DNA from: Actinacidiphila glaucinigra
GTDB lineage: Bacteria > Actinomycetota > Actinomycetes > Streptomycetales > Streptomycetaceae
Assembly (NCBI RefSeq): GCF_900188405.1
Contig: NZ_FZOF01000007.1
Coordinates: 124,001 to 188,000, forward strand
DNA length: 64,000 nt
Direction: 5' to 3'
Of this stretch, positions 41,665-49,900 are shown in pieces; position 1 is the stretch's first letter, and the number at the start of each line of letters is the position of its first letter. The notes beneath the pieces were generated by a model that saw only the letters and a list, made by a program, of their open reading frames with translations, ran no database searches and was not told the origin of the DNA. The position numbers and the translations under genes are program-made.

Positions 41665-42938
41665 CCGCCCTGGGCGACCGTCCGGCCGCCCGCGGGGTCG
41701 TCCACGCGCCGCAGCCGCCGCACCTCGGGCACGGTGAGCACCGCGCCGGTCAGCAGCACCGTCAGCCCCGCGCAGCCCCACAGCGCCCCGTACAGGCCGA
41801 AGGCGTCCGCGGCAGGGCCGGCCAGGGCCGTGCCGATCGGCATCATGGAGACCGAGCCGAACCAGTCGTACGCCGCGACGCGGGAGAGCTTGTCCTCGGG
41901 GATCTCCTGGTGCAGCGCCATCATCCAGGCCACGCCGAACACCTCGATCGACATGCCCGCCACCAGCATCGCGCAGGCCAGCAGCGGCACCGGGACCGCC
42001 AGCGCCAGCGCGGCGGCGGGCAGCGAGAACGGGAAGACGCAGAGCACCCCGGCGAGCAGGATGCGGCGCGGCCGCCAGCGGAGCATCAGCAGCCCGCCCA
42101 GCAGGTTCCCGGCGCCGAAGGCGGCCAGGGCGGCGCCCCACGGCCCGGCCCCGCCGAGATGCTCGCGGGCGACGAGCGGCCCGTACACCGCGTCGGCGGC
42201 CGTGATCACGGCGTTGACCACGGAGAACTGCACCACGATGCCCCACAGCCAGCGTCGCGAGGCGAACTCCCGCCAGCCGTCGCGCAGATCGCCCAGCAGA
42301 CCGCCGCCGCGGCGTTCCGCCCGGTCGCGCAGCGCCGCCGGGGACACCCGCAGCAGCGAGCGGAGTCCCGCCGCCACCGCGAAGCACATCGCGTCCACGG
42401 CCAGCACCCAGCCGGGTCCGGCGAGGGCGACCAGGGCCCCGGCGAGCGCGGCACCGCCGACGTTCGCCCCGTTGACGCCGAGCCGGAACACCGCGAAGGC
42501 GCGGGCCGCGTGCGTGGAGTCGACGGTCGACAGCAGCATGCCCTCGTTGGCGGGGGCGAAGAAGGCCTGCCCGGTGCCGCCCAGCGCGGAGAGCACCGCC
42601 ATGTGCCAGATCTCGGCCCGGCCGGTCAGCACCAGGACCGCGAACAGGCCCTGCGAGACGGTGTTGAGGCAGTTGGCCGCGACCATGACCCGGTGCCGCG
42701 GCAGACGGTCCGCGACCGCGCCGCCGATGAGCAGGAAGACGACCAGCGGGACCGTCCGCGCGGCGGCGACCAGTCCGATCTCCGTGCCGCCGCCGCCCAC
42801 CTGCAGTACGGCGAACGCCGACGCGACGACGGCGCCCGAGGCGCCGAGCCCGGTCACGAAGGCGGAGGCGGCGAGGAGCCGGAAGTTGCGGCCGGCCCAG
42901 TCCGGGAAGTGCGGCCGGTGCGAGACGTCGCGTGTCAC
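41604..42938 (-). CDS. MFS transporter (MFS_3 / enterobactin-exporter-like)
   Basis: The 444-residue protein has 12 membrane segments. The N-terminal NFRLLAASAFVTGLG start, the motif-A-like GGAVADRLPRHRVM loop and the second-half GGLLMLRWRPRR loop fit the MFS_3 group of exporters for hydrophobic compounds or siderophores. The substrate is unknown. The start is GTG 42938. Its 3' end overlaps the spermidine-synthase-like gene by 61 bases on the opposite strand. Confidence 0.88.
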   Translation of the reverse strand: MTRDVSHRPHFPDWAGRNFRLLAASAFVTGLGASGAVVASAFAVLQVGGGGTEIGLVAAARTVPLVVFLLIGGAVADRLPRHRVMVAANCLNTVSQGLFAVLVLTGRAEIWHMAVLSALGGTGQAFFAPANEGMLLSTVDSTHAARAFAVFRLGVNGANVGGAALAGALVALAGPGWVLAVDAMCFAVAAGLRSLLRVSPAALRDRAERRGGGLLGDLRDGWREFASRRWLWGIVVQFSVVNAVITAADAVYGPLVAREHLGGAGPWGAALAAFGAGNLLGGLLMLRWRPRRILLAGVLCVFPFSLPAAALALAVPVPLLACAMLVAGMSIEVFGVAWMMALHQEIPEDKLSRVAAYDWFGSVSMMPIGTALAGPAADAFGLYGALWGCAGLTVLLTGAVLTVPEVRRLRRVDDPAGGRTVAQGGQPTPKEPSGGIGEGTASLS

Positions 42939-43011
42939 CCGGGGACTATCGTCGCTCGCCCGGTCTTTGGCAAACCGATTTCCGGGCGGACGGCGGGGCC
43001 GGGCTGCGGCC

Positions 43012-43980
43012 TCAGCCGACCAGCCGGACGCTGTCGCGGACCTTCGCCACCGTCCCTGCGTCGGTCGCGCCCGCGTAGCCGCTGTCCACGATCAGCAGCC
43101 AGGAACGGACCTCCTTGTCCTTCCCGAGGAAGGTGAAGCTGTACGAGGTGCCGTCGGCCGCGCACTTCCCCTTCATCCCGGTCGCGCGCGTGGAGGCGAT
43201 CCAGCCGTGCACGCCCTGGGCGTTGGTGTAGGCGCGGGGCGCGGCCTCGGTGAGCTTGGTGGCGCCCTCGCGGTTGTACTTGCCGTACGCCCAGTTGTAG
43301 GCCTCGTTGACGGCCTGGGTCTTCAGGCTCTTGGCGCCCTTGCCGCCCTTCACGCCGGCCAGTCCGCGTTCGTCGGTGCCGCACCACTTCTCGTCCAGGA
43401 CGGCCGCGCCACCGGTGACGACCCGGTTCTTGTCCCACTCGTAGCCGATGAGCAGGCCTTCCGGCTTGACCGTCCAGGCCTTCGGGAGGTCGTAGGCGAC
43501 GCCCATGTCGCTGCGCACGACGGTCTGCCAGCCGGGCACCACGGGCTTGATCGTGTCCTCACCCGGGTTGCCGCGGGCGTCGTCGGGGCCGGGGCCCTCC
43601 TCGCTCGTGGTCGCGGTGGGCGTGGGGGAGGGCGATTCCGGCGCGCTCGACGAGGCGGCCGGCGAGCCGCCGGTGGAGGGGCCGGCCTGCGGGTCCCTGT
43701 CGTCCTCGGTGAGTTTCACGGCGACCAGCACGCCGGCGGCGATCACCGCGACCGCGGCCACCACCGACACCGCGATCACCGCGCCCCGCCCGCCCCCGGG
43801 CGGCTTCGGCGGCCCACCAGGCCCGGGCGGCGGCCCCCACATCTGCGGAGGCTGCTGGTAGGCGGGGTGCTGCTGCGGCTGGTACGGGGAGGGCTGCTGC
43901 TGGTGCCCCCACGGGGGCTGGTTCTGCGGGGGCTGCTGCGGGTACTGCGGTCCCCCCGGTTCCTGCTGTCCTGGCCACAT
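43012..43980 (-). CDS. membrane-anchored DUF8017-like protein with Pro/Gln-rich N-terminus
   Basis: The 322-residue protein has a cytoplasmic Pro/Gln/Gly-rich tail (about 1-65: PYQPQQHPAYQQPPQ and alike), a membrane helix (about 67-92), a Ser/Pro/Thr linker (about 95-130), and an extracellular domain of about 180 residues (VVPGWQTVVRSDMGVAYDLP onward). The last part carries two cysteines and matches the Streptomyces DUF8017 family in layout. The ATG at 43980 starts the tail MWPGQQEPGG. Role unknown. Confidence 0.75.
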   Translation of the reverse strand: MWPGQQEPGGPQYPQQPPQNQPPWGHQQQPSPYQPQQHPAYQQPPQMWGPPPGPGGPPKPPGGGRGAVIAVSVVAAVAVIAAGVLVAVKLTEDDRDPQAGPSTGGSPAASSSAPESPSPTPTATTSEEGPGPDDARGNPGEDTIKPVVPGWQTVVRSDMGVAYDLPKAWTVKPEGLLIGYEWDKNRVVTGGAAVLDEKWCGTDERGLAGVKGGKGAKSLKTQAVNEAYNWAYGKYNREGATKLTEAAPRAYTNAQGVHGWIASTRATGMKGKCAADGTSYSFTFLGKDKEVRSWLLIVDSGYAGATDAGTVAKVRDSVRLVG

Positions 43981-44098
43981 GGCTCGAAACACTAGGGGTT
44001 GGGCCGCCGCGGTTCCACGGAAGCGTTGATTACTTGCCGGCAACGTCCGGCCCGTGCCCGGGAATCAGCCGCGGACAGGCGAACTCAGAGCGGCCACC

Positions 44099-44508
44099 GT
44101 GCCGATGGCCGCCACCCTCGGCATCGAGTTCCTGGAGACCACCGCCGAGCACGCCGTGGTCCGCCTCCCCGACCGGCCCGCCCACCACAACCACGTCGGC
44201 GGTCCCCACGCCGGCGCGGTGTTCACCCTCACCGAGACCGCCGCCGGCGGCGCCGTCGTCCTCGCGGCCTGCGCCGACCGGCTCTCCCAGGCCGTACCCC
44301 TCGCCGTCCGCGCCGAGACCGGCTACCGGAAGCCCGCCATGGGCCCGGTCACCACCACCGCCCGGCTCGGCCGCCCGCGGCGGAGGTCGTCGCCGAACTC
44401 GGCGGGGGCGAGCGCCCGGAGTTCCCCGTCACCGTCGCCATCCGGCGCGAGGTCGGCGCCGTGACGGGCGAGACGAGCCTCGTGTGGACGCTCCGCCCCA
44501 ACAGCTGA
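44099..44508 (+). pseudogene. hotdog-fold thioesterase (DUF4442/PaaI-like) with a -1 frame change
   Basis: From GTG 44099 (or an in-frame GTG at 44054) the frame reads a DUF4442-type hotdog protein: MAATLGIEFLETTAEH, RPAHHNHVGGPHAGAVF, ETAAGGAVVLA, TGYRKPAMGPVTTTARLGRP. The expected ending (AAEVVAELGGGERPEFPV to ETSLVWTLRPN) is in the next frame and stops at 44508. One base is missing near 44379, in a ccgcccgcggcgg stretch. The whole protein would have about 137 residues. Sequencing error or decay. Confidence 0.7.
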
Positions 44509-44551
44509 CGCGCCGACCCGTTCCGCGCCGCCGGAGCGCATGGCGAATCCT

Positions 44552-44590
44552 TCGTGAACCCTTCACGACTTCCGCCTCTCCCATTACGTT
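44552..44590 (+). promoter_or_regulatory. promoter with a 17-bp perfect palindrome over the -35 region
   Basis: A perfect inverted repeat TCGTGAA-CCC-TTCACGA (44552-44568) overlaps the -35 hexamer TTCACG (44562-44567). A -10 hexamer TACGTT (44585-44590) follows after 17 bp, 31 bases before a 24-codon ORF. This looks like a regulated promoter for that ORF and the DUF6193 gene. Confidence 0.6.
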
Positions 44591-44620
44591 TACGCACGTA
44601 GCAGCAGCACAGGGGGACAC

Positions 44621-44695
44621 ATGAGCAACCGGTACCTCGGCAGTCACGGGTCGCGCGCGCCCCTTTACGGCGGCGATCGCAGGGGTTGCGAGTGA
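44621..44695 (+). CDS. 24-codon ORF coupled to the DUF6193 gene (leader or small peptide)
   Basis: ATG 44621 follows AGGGGGACAC, a strong ribosome site, and the frame reads MSNRYLGSHGSRAPLYGGDR plus four more residues (RGCE), ending in TGA at 44695. The last codons overlap the GTG start of the DUF6193 gene (GTGA), so the two would be coupled. The peptide has one cysteine, several glycines and arginines, and no obvious signal. It may be a leader peptide controlling the next gene, or a small product in its own right. The short length makes chance possible. Confidence 0.45.
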   Translation: MSNRYLGSHGSRAPLYGGDRRGCE

Positions 44696-45357
44696 GGCCG
44701 GAGCCGCCAAGTCGCCCCGCAGGCAAGGGAACCGAGCTTGCAGCGGCGCTGAACGCCGAGCTCGGTGCGGACGCACCACAGCTGTTCACGTTCCGCGAAG
44801 GGGAGCCCGAGGCGGCCATCGCGATCATGCGTGGTGGCCGCTCGTCGGTGTCCGTGCTCCCCGGCGTGGACACCTACATCCTCAATTTCCGCCGGGACGC
44901 CTGGGGATGGGCACACGGTGACACACCGGACAGGCATCGGATCGCCCAGGCGGCGGTGGCCTGGGTCACGGGGACCGGGCTGGAGGAGATGGCCGCGAGG
45001 TGGCCGTTCGTGAGGTTCTCCGAGCTGCAACTGGCCTACGAACGGGGTGACCCGCTGGAGACGCAGTGGCGGATCGTCAGCCGTGACGCCTCGGAGCAGT
45101 ACCGGGAAGTCGTGGAACCGGCCGCGCGGCATCCGGTGGTCAGCGGATTCTTCCCGGGCCTGGGACACAACTTCCTCTTCATGCCGCACGCCTTCAGTTC
45201 CGAGGTCCTGGCCTCGGTGATCTTCGAAACGGTCGGCCGGTTCAGGCTCCACGTGCCCGGACACCAAGGGCCTGTCCACGTGGGGTCCGCCCCCCGCGTG
45301 GTCGCGGTACTCGCGGAACACCTCGACGGTCTGGAGCGCCGCGCATGTCATACGTGA
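44692..45357 (+). CDS. DUF6193 family protein
   Basis: The 221-residue protein has a DUF6193-like layout: a first alpha/beta part with GGRSSVSVLPGVDTYILNF and RDAWGWAHG, then IAQAAVAWVTGTGLEEMAA and RWPFVRFSELQLAYERGD with LETQWRIV. This family is often found near natural-product genes in Streptomyces but has no known activity. GTG 44692 has AGGGG six bases upstream and overlaps the stop of the 24-codon ORF. The first residues (about 1-15) are Pro/Arg-rich. It is soluble. Confidence 0.7.
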   Translation: MRPEPPSRPAGKGTELAAALNAELGADAPQLFTFREGEPEAAIAIMRGGRSSVSVLPGVDTYILNFRRDAWGWAHGDTPDRHRIAQAAVAWVTGTGLEEMAARWPFVRFSELQLAYERGDPLETQWRIVSRDASEQYREVVEPAARHPVVSGFFPGLGHNFLFMPHAFSSEVLASVIFETVGRFRLHVPGHQGPVHVGSAPRVVAVLAEHLDGLERRACHT

Positions 45358-45548
45358 TCGTCGGATTCCGCGGTGTGTTCGCCGGCATCCGGGCCCTGGC
45401 GCTCCGGCGCCGGCAGATGAGCCTGGGGGCGGAAAGGTCCTCGCGGATGATCCTGCGGCCGCGGGTGCCGGCCGTGCTCACGGGGCTCGCCCTCACCGGC
45501 GGGGTGTTCCCGCTCGCGGCCGGGGGGCTCGTACCGGCACACGCCTGA
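45345..45548 (+). CDS. possible 67-residue hydrophobic small protein
   Basis: ATG 45345 follows GGAG by eight bases and overlaps the end of the DUF6193 gene by 13 bases, so coupling is possible. The C-terminal half is hydrophobic (VLTGLALTGGVFPLAAGG), as in a small membrane protein, after an Arg-rich part. No family was recognised. It may well be a chance frame. Confidence 0.25.
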   Translation: MSYVIVGFRGVFAGIRALALRRRQMSLGAERSSRMILRPRVPAVLTGLALTGGVFPLAAGGLVPAHA

Positions 45549-45554
45549 GCGGCC

Positions 45555-45612
45555 GGCCCGGGCCCCGGCCCGGGCCCCGGCCCGGGCCCCGGCCCGGGCC
45601 CCGGCCCGGGGG
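45555..45612. repeat. tandem repeat of 12-bp unit GGCCCGGGCCCC
   Basis: Four exact copies of GGCCCGGGCCCC plus a partial copy run from 45555 to 45610, made only of G and C. The unit is nearly self-complementary, so the array can fold into several strong hairpins. It begins right after the small ORF stop and may end transcription, or simply be a slippage-prone spacer. Confidence 0.85.
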
Positions 45613-45708
45613 ACGGCGACAGGCCGGGCCGCACGTCGGCTACGCTGCAACGACGCGCGCGTGTGCGCGCGGCCTCACATCCGACCGCCCCAAGGGGAGG
45701 AAGCGGCC

Positions 45709-46365
45709 TTGCACGTCCAGGAGTGGCTCGGCACGATCCCGCCGGTCAGCGTCTACCTGCTGGTGGGCCTCGTGATCGGCCTGGAGAGCCTGGGCATCCC
45801 GCTGCCGGGCGAGATCATCCTCGTCAGCTCGGCCCTGCTCGCCTCCCAGGGGCACGTGGACCCCTGGGTGGTCGGCGTCTGCGCTTCCGCCGGCGCGATC
45901 GTGGGCGACTCGATCGGCTACGCCATCGGCCGCCGCGGCGGCCGGCCCCTGCTGGACCGGCTGGGACGGCGCTTCCCCAAGCACTTCTCGGCGGCGCACA
46001 TCGCGACCGCCGAGGCGTCGTTCACGCGCTGGGGCATGTGGGCGGTGTTCTTCGGGCGCTTCGTGGCGCTGCTGCGGATCTTCGCCGGCCCGCTGTCGGG
46101 CGTGCTGAAGATGCCGTACTGGAAGTTCCTCACCGCCAACGTCCTCGGCGGCATCGTGTGGGCGGGCGGCACCACGGCCGTCATCTACTACGTGGGCATC
46201 GTCGCCGAGCCGTGGCTCAAGCGCTTCTCCTGGCTCGGCCTGGTGGCCGCCGTGCTGATCGGCCTCGGCTCGTTCCTCGTCGTACGCCGCCGGGCCGCGG
46301 CCGCGGCGAAGGCCCACGAGGCGGCCGCGCCCGAGGCGGACGCCGTGGCGGCCACCGCCGACTGA
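45709..46365 (+). CDS. DedA-family membrane protein
   Basis: The 218-residue protein has about five membrane segments and the DedA marks: ESLGIPLPGEIILVSSALL, GDSIGYAIGRRGG, FFGRFVALLRIFAGPLSG, FLTANVLGGIVWAG. DedA proteins act in membrane lipid homeostasis, probably as lipid-carrier flippases or transporters coupled to ion gradients; the substrate here is unknown. A TTG at 45709 follows GGGGAGGAA at a good distance and gives the expected start before HVQEWLGTIPP; the frame runs 16 codons further up. The C-terminal tail is Ala-rich and charged. Confidence 0.88.
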   Translation: MHVQEWLGTIPPVSVYLLVGLVIGLESLGIPLPGEIILVSSALLASQGHVDPWVVGVCASAGAIVGDSIGYAIGRRGGRPLLDRLGRRFPKHFSAAHIATAEASFTRWGMWAVFFGRFVALLRIFAGPLSGVLKMPYWKFLTANVLGGIVWAGGTTAVIYYVGIVAEPWLKRFSWLGLVAAVLIGLGSFLVVRRRAAAAAKAHEAAAPEADAVAATAD

Positions 46366-46401
46366 GCGTCCGGTCCCGGGGCGGCCGGCCCCGGGACGGG
46401 G

Positions 46402-46935
46402 TCAGTCCCGGGCGAAGGCCGCCCGGTGCGCGTCGGCCAGCCGGACGTAGTGCTCGGCGTTGATCCGCACCATCTCGCGCTCCTCCTCGGTGAGCTCGCG
46501 GCGCACCTTCGCCGGTACGCCCGCCACAAGGGACCCCGGGGGCACCCGCATGCCCTGGGGGACGAGCGCGCCCGCCGCGACGAGCGAGCCGGTGCCGATG
46601 TGCGCGCCGTTGAGGACGGTGGCGCCCATGCCGACCAGCACGTCGTCCTCGACGACGCAGCCGTGCAGCACCGCGTTGTGGCCCACCGTGACGCCCGCCC
46701 CGATCACCGCAGGGAACCCGGGGTCGGCGTGCACCGTGGAGTTGTCCTGGATGTTGCTGCCCTCGCCGACGCTGATCGACTCGCAGTCGCCGCGCAGCAC
46801 CGCGTGGTACCAGGCGCTCGCGCCGGCCGCCATCGTCACGTCGCCCAGCACCACCGAGGTCGGCGCGGTGAAGGCGCCGGGGTCCAGCCGGGGCGTGCGT
46901 CCGGCGACGTCCGCGATCAAGGCTCTCTCCGTCAT
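46402..46935 (-). CDS. gamma-carbonic anhydrase family protein
   Basis: The 177-residue protein is a left-handed beta helix with hexapeptide repeats (VVLGDVTMAAGASAWYHAV onward). The metal-site histidines are at STVHAD and TVGHNAVLHGC, as in gamma-carbonic anhydrases, and RGD precedes the first. The C-terminal helix follows. The activity may be CO2 hydration, but many members have no measured activity. ATG 46935 is taken; GTG 46944 is three codons upstream. It diverges from psuG. Confidence 0.88.
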   Translation of the reverse strand: MTERALIADVAGRTPRLDPGAFTAPTSVVLGDVTMAAGASAWYHAVLRGDCESISVGEGSNIQDNSTVHADPGFPAVIGAGVTVGHNAVLHGCVVEDDVLVGMGATVLNGAHIGTGSLVAAGALVPQGMRVPPGSLVAGVPAKVRRELTEEEREMVRINAEHYVRLADAHRAAFARD

Positions 46936-46991
46936 GGGGATCACCGTAGTCCGGTGATTGCGCCGATCGCGTGGCGGGTAGCGCGTAGATC

Positions 46992-47912
46992 GTGCTGAAG
47001 TTCTCCGATGACGTGATCATCGCGCTGGAAACGGGAGCCCCGATCGTCGCCCTGGAGTCGACGATCATCTCCCACGGCCTGCCCCGCCCCCGCAACCACG
47101 CGGTGGCGCTGGAGCTGGAGGCGGCCGTGCGCGAGGCCGGCGCCGTCCCCGCGACCATCGCGGTGCTGGACGGCGTGCCGTGCATCGGGCTCGACCGCAA
47201 GGGCCTGGAGCGCATCGCGGGCGACGAGGGGATGCGCAAGCTCGGCCACCGCGACCTGCCCGTCGCGGTCGCCACCGGCGCCAGCGGTGCCACCACCGTC
47301 TCGGCCACCGCCTACCTCGCCGCCCGTGCCGGGCTGCGGGTCTTCGCCACCGGCGGACTGGGCGGCGTGCACCGCGGCTGGACCGACGAGCAGGACGAAT
47401 CCGCCGACCTGCGGCTGCTCGCCGGGACGCGGATCACCGTCGTCTGCGCCGGGGTGAAGTCGATCCTCGACGTGCCCGCCACCCTGCAGCGCCTGGAGAC
47501 CCTCGGCGTCACCGTCGTGGGCTACGGGACGACGGAGTTCCCGGGCTTCTACCTCAGCGGCTCCGGGCAGCCCGTGGACTGGACGGTCCGCACGCCCGAC
47601 GAGGCCGCCTGCGTCATGGCCGCCCAGGACGACCTCGACGGCCCGCCGTCCGCGGTGATCCTCGCCAACCCCGTGCCGGAGCACGAGCAGCTCGACCCGG
47701 CCCTGCACGACCGGGTCCTCGCGGAGGCGCTGGCCGCGGCCGAACGCGAGGGCGTCACCGGGCAGGCCGTCACGCCGTTCCTCCTCGGGCACCTCGTGGA
47801 GCACACCGGCGGCGCCAGCCTGGAGGCGAACCTCGCCGCCGTCCGCGGCAACGTCCGGCTGGCCGCACAGGTCGCCGTCGCGTGGACGGAACGCGGCGCA
47901 CATCACATCTGA
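46992..47912 (+). CDS. psuG: pseudouridine-5'-phosphate glycosidase
   Basis: The 306-residue protein matches PsuG: VALESTIISHGLPRPRN, VPCIGLD, RDLPVAVATGASGATTVSAT, VFATGGLGGVHRG, VVCAGVKSILDVPATLQRLETLGV and VVGYGTTEFPGFY. The enzyme splits pseudouridine 5'-phosphate to uracil and ribose 5-phosphate (Mn2+-dependent), recycling modified RNA bases. No pseudouridine kinase is next to it. GTG 46992 is the start; it diverges from the carbonic anhydrase gene at 56 bases. Confidence 0.92.
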   Translation: MLKFSDDVIIALETGAPIVALESTIISHGLPRPRNHAVALELEAAVREAGAVPATIAVLDGVPCIGLDRKGLERIAGDEGMRKLGHRDLPVAVATGASGATTVSATAYLAARAGLRVFATGGLGGVHRGWTDEQDESADLRLLAGTRITVVCAGVKSILDVPATLQRLETLGVTVVGYGTTEFPGFYLSGSGQPVDWTVRTPDEAACVMAAQDDLDGPPSAVILANPVPEHEQLDPALHDRVLAEALAAAEREGVTGQAVTPFLLGHLVEHTGGASLEANLAAVRGNVRLAAQVAVAWTERGAHHI

Positions 47913-47952
47913 TCGCCCGGCCGCGCCCCCGCCCCCTCGGTACGGTGAGCGG

Positions 47953-48729
47953 GTGCCGAAAAACGAGAACCTGTTCTCCTCCGCGGCGGCCTGGCGCCGC
48001 CGCGCCGTCTCGCGACTGGTGCACCGCGGCTGGCGGTGGGTCCAGAACGCGGGTTCCGTCTCCGCGGACCGCCCCGGCCCGCTGCGCTTCGGCCGGATCG
48101 GCGCGGGCACCCGGCTGGCGTTCCCGCAGGGCACGATCTTCGGCGAGCGGTGGATCCACCTTGGCGAGTGCTGCATCATCGGCGAACAGGTGACCCTGAC
48201 CGCCGGGATGATGCCCGGCCTCGACCTCGGCCCCGACCCCGTCGTCCGGCTCGGCAACGGCGTCGTCCTCGGCCGCGGCAGCCACGTCATCGCCTCCCGG
48301 CCGGTCGTCTTCGGCGACGACGTCTACTGCGGGCCGTACGTGTACGTCACCAGCGACAACCACTCCTACGACGACCCGCACGAGCCCATCGGCCGCCAGT
48401 GGCCGCGCTCGGCGCCCGTCGAGATCGGCTCGGGGAGCTGGCTCGGCGCGGGCGCGGTGATCCTGCCGGGGGCCCGGATCGGACGGAACGTCGTCGTCGC
48501 GGCCGGTGCCATCGTGCGGGGCGAGGTCCCCGACCACTCGGTGGTGGCGGGCGCGCCGGCCCGGGTCGTCCGGCGCTGGACGCCCGAGCGGGGATGGGAG
48601 CCGCCGCTGCGGACGCCCGCGCCGCGTCCCGTTCCCGCCGGGGCGACCCACCAGCAGCTGGCCGCGCTCGCGGGGCTGGAGCCCGAACTCCTCGCGGGGC
48701 TGGAGGAGAAGCTCGCCTCCGAGGCCTGA
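47953..48729 (+). CDS. left-handed beta-helix acyltransferase
   Basis: The 258-residue protein has hexapeptide repeats (RWIHLGECCIIGEQVTLTAG, VRLGNGVVLGRGSHVI, VYCGPYVYVTSDNHSYDDP) and the catalytic-type histidine in the SDNHSYDD loop, as in O-acetyltransferases of the LacA/CysE group. A C-terminal Pro-rich tail follows (about 215-258). The substrate cannot be named. The start is GTG 47953, 40 bases after psuG. It is soluble. Confidence 0.85.
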   Translation: MPKNENLFSSAAAWRRRAVSRLVHRGWRWVQNAGSVSADRPGPLRFGRIGAGTRLAFPQGTIFGERWIHLGECCIIGEQVTLTAGMMPGLDLGPDPVVRLGNGVVLGRGSHVIASRPVVFGDDVYCGPYVYVTSDNHSYDDPHEPIGRQWPRSAPVEIGSGSWLGAGAVILPGARIGRNVVVAAGAIVRGEVPDHSVVAGAPARVVRRWTPERGWEPPLRTPAPRPVPAGATHQQLAALAGLEPELLAGLEEKLASEA

Positions 48730-48751
48730 CCGTCCGGGTGCGCGGCGCCTC

Positions 48752-48766
48752 TTGCCGAAACGGCAA
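48752..48766. promoter_or_regulatory. 15-bp palindromic operator upstream of the thioredoxin-reductase-like gene
   Basis: TTGCCG-AAA-CGGCAA is a perfect inverted repeat 42 bases before the ATG of the FAD oxidoreductase. The same motif (14 of 15 bases) occurs ahead of the XRE-cupin regulator gene at 50483-50497, pointing to a shared regulator. Confidence 0.75.
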
Positions 48767-48808
48767 GGAACATTGCCCCCCGCCGGCGGCCGGAGTGATC
48801 GTGCCGCC

Positions 48809-49882
48809 ATGGACGAGAACACGAGCGACATCGGCGGGAACGGCATCGAGGCACCGGGCGGCGTGTGGGACGTGGTGGTCGTCGGCGGTGGCGCCGCCGG
48901 ACTGTCCGGCGCGCTGACCCTGGCACGGGTACGGCGGCCGGTGCTGGTGATCGACGCGGGCGAGCCCCGCAACGCCCCCGCCGCCGCGGCGCACGGACTG
49001 CTGGGACGCGACGGCATCGCCCCCCTGGAACTGCTGCGGAAGGGGCGGGAGGAGGTCGCCTCCTACGGCGGCCGCGTCGTCGCCGGACGCGTCACGGCGA
49101 TCCACCGCGACGGCGGCCGCTTCGTGGTCGAGTGCGCGGACGGACGCCGCACGGCGGCCCGGCGCGTCCTGGTGGCCTCGGGCCTGGCCGACGAACTGCC
49201 GGACGTGCCGGGCCTGGTGGAGCGATGGGGCAGGGACGTGGTGCACTGCGTGTTCTGCCACGGCTGGGAGGTCCGGGACACCGCGGTCGGGGTGCTGGGC
49301 AGCTTCCACCAGGCCCTGCTGTTCCGGCAGTTGTCCGAGGACGTGACGCTGTTCCTGCGCCCAGGCACGGATCTGACGCCCGATCAGTGGGAACAGCTCG
49401 CCGGGCTGGGCGTCGGCGTCGTGGAGGGCGCCGTGAGCGGCCTGGAGACCGACGGCGCCGACCGGCTGGCGGGGGTGCGCCTCACCTCCGGGCACACGGT
49501 GCCCGTCCGCGTGCTCGCGGTCGCCCCGCGCTTCACCGCCCGGGCGTCCTTCCTCGGCGGCCTCGGCCTTGCCGTGCGGGAGCACCCGGCGGGCTTCGGG
49601 GAGCAGCTCACGGTGGACGCCTCCGGCTTCACCGGCGTCGACGGCGTGTGGGCCGCGGGCAACGTCGGCGACCTGATGGCGGGCGTCCCGGCGGCCGCGG
49701 CGTCCGGCACGACCGCGGCGGCGGCCATCGTCATGGACCTGCTGACGGACGACGCCCGCGCGGCGGCCCGGACCCGCCGGGCCGAAGACGCCGAGGTGTT
49801 CGGCGGGCGGATGGAGGCCGAGGTGACGCGGCGCGTGCTCGGGACGCGGGCGCACGGGGTGGACCCGCTGCCGGGGACATGA
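48809..49882 (+). CDS. thioredoxin-reductase-like FAD/NAD(P) oxidoreductase
   Basis: The 357-residue protein has an FAD site (DVVVVGGGAAGLSGALTLARV, then VLVIDAGEPRN), a redox-type pair CVFCHGWE (about residue 150), and a second FAD contact GVWAAGNVGDLMAGVPAAAASG. It belongs to the short two-domain thioredoxin-reductase-like group whose CxxCHGWE motif often differs from TrxB; the partner is unknown. The extra N-terminal 15 residues are unusual. ATG 48809 follows the operator by 42 bases, so the adjacent XRE regulator likely controls it. Confidence 0.88.
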   Translation: MDENTSDIGGNGIEAPGGVWDVVVVGGGAAGLSGALTLARVRRPVLVIDAGEPRNAPAAAAHGLLGRDGIAPLELLRKGREEVASYGGRVVAGRVTAIHRDGGRFVVECADGRRTAARRVLVASGLADELPDVPGLVERWGRDVVHCVFCHGWEVRDTAVGVLGSFHQALLFRQLSEDVTLFLRPGTDLTPDQWEQLAGLGVGVVEGAVSGLETDGADRLAGVRLTSGHTVPVRVLAVAPRFTARASFLGGLGLAVREHPAGFGEQLTVDASGFTGVDGVWAAGNVGDLMAGVPAAAASGTTAAAAIVMDLLTDDARAAARTRRAEDAEVFGGRMEAEVTRRVLGTRAHGVDPLPGT

Positions 49883-49900
49883 CCCGCTCTCGCGCCGGTC

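Noticed and set aside
45555..45612. CRISPR-like repeat
   Set aside because: The units are 12 bp, contiguous and without spacers, so this is a simple tandem repeat.
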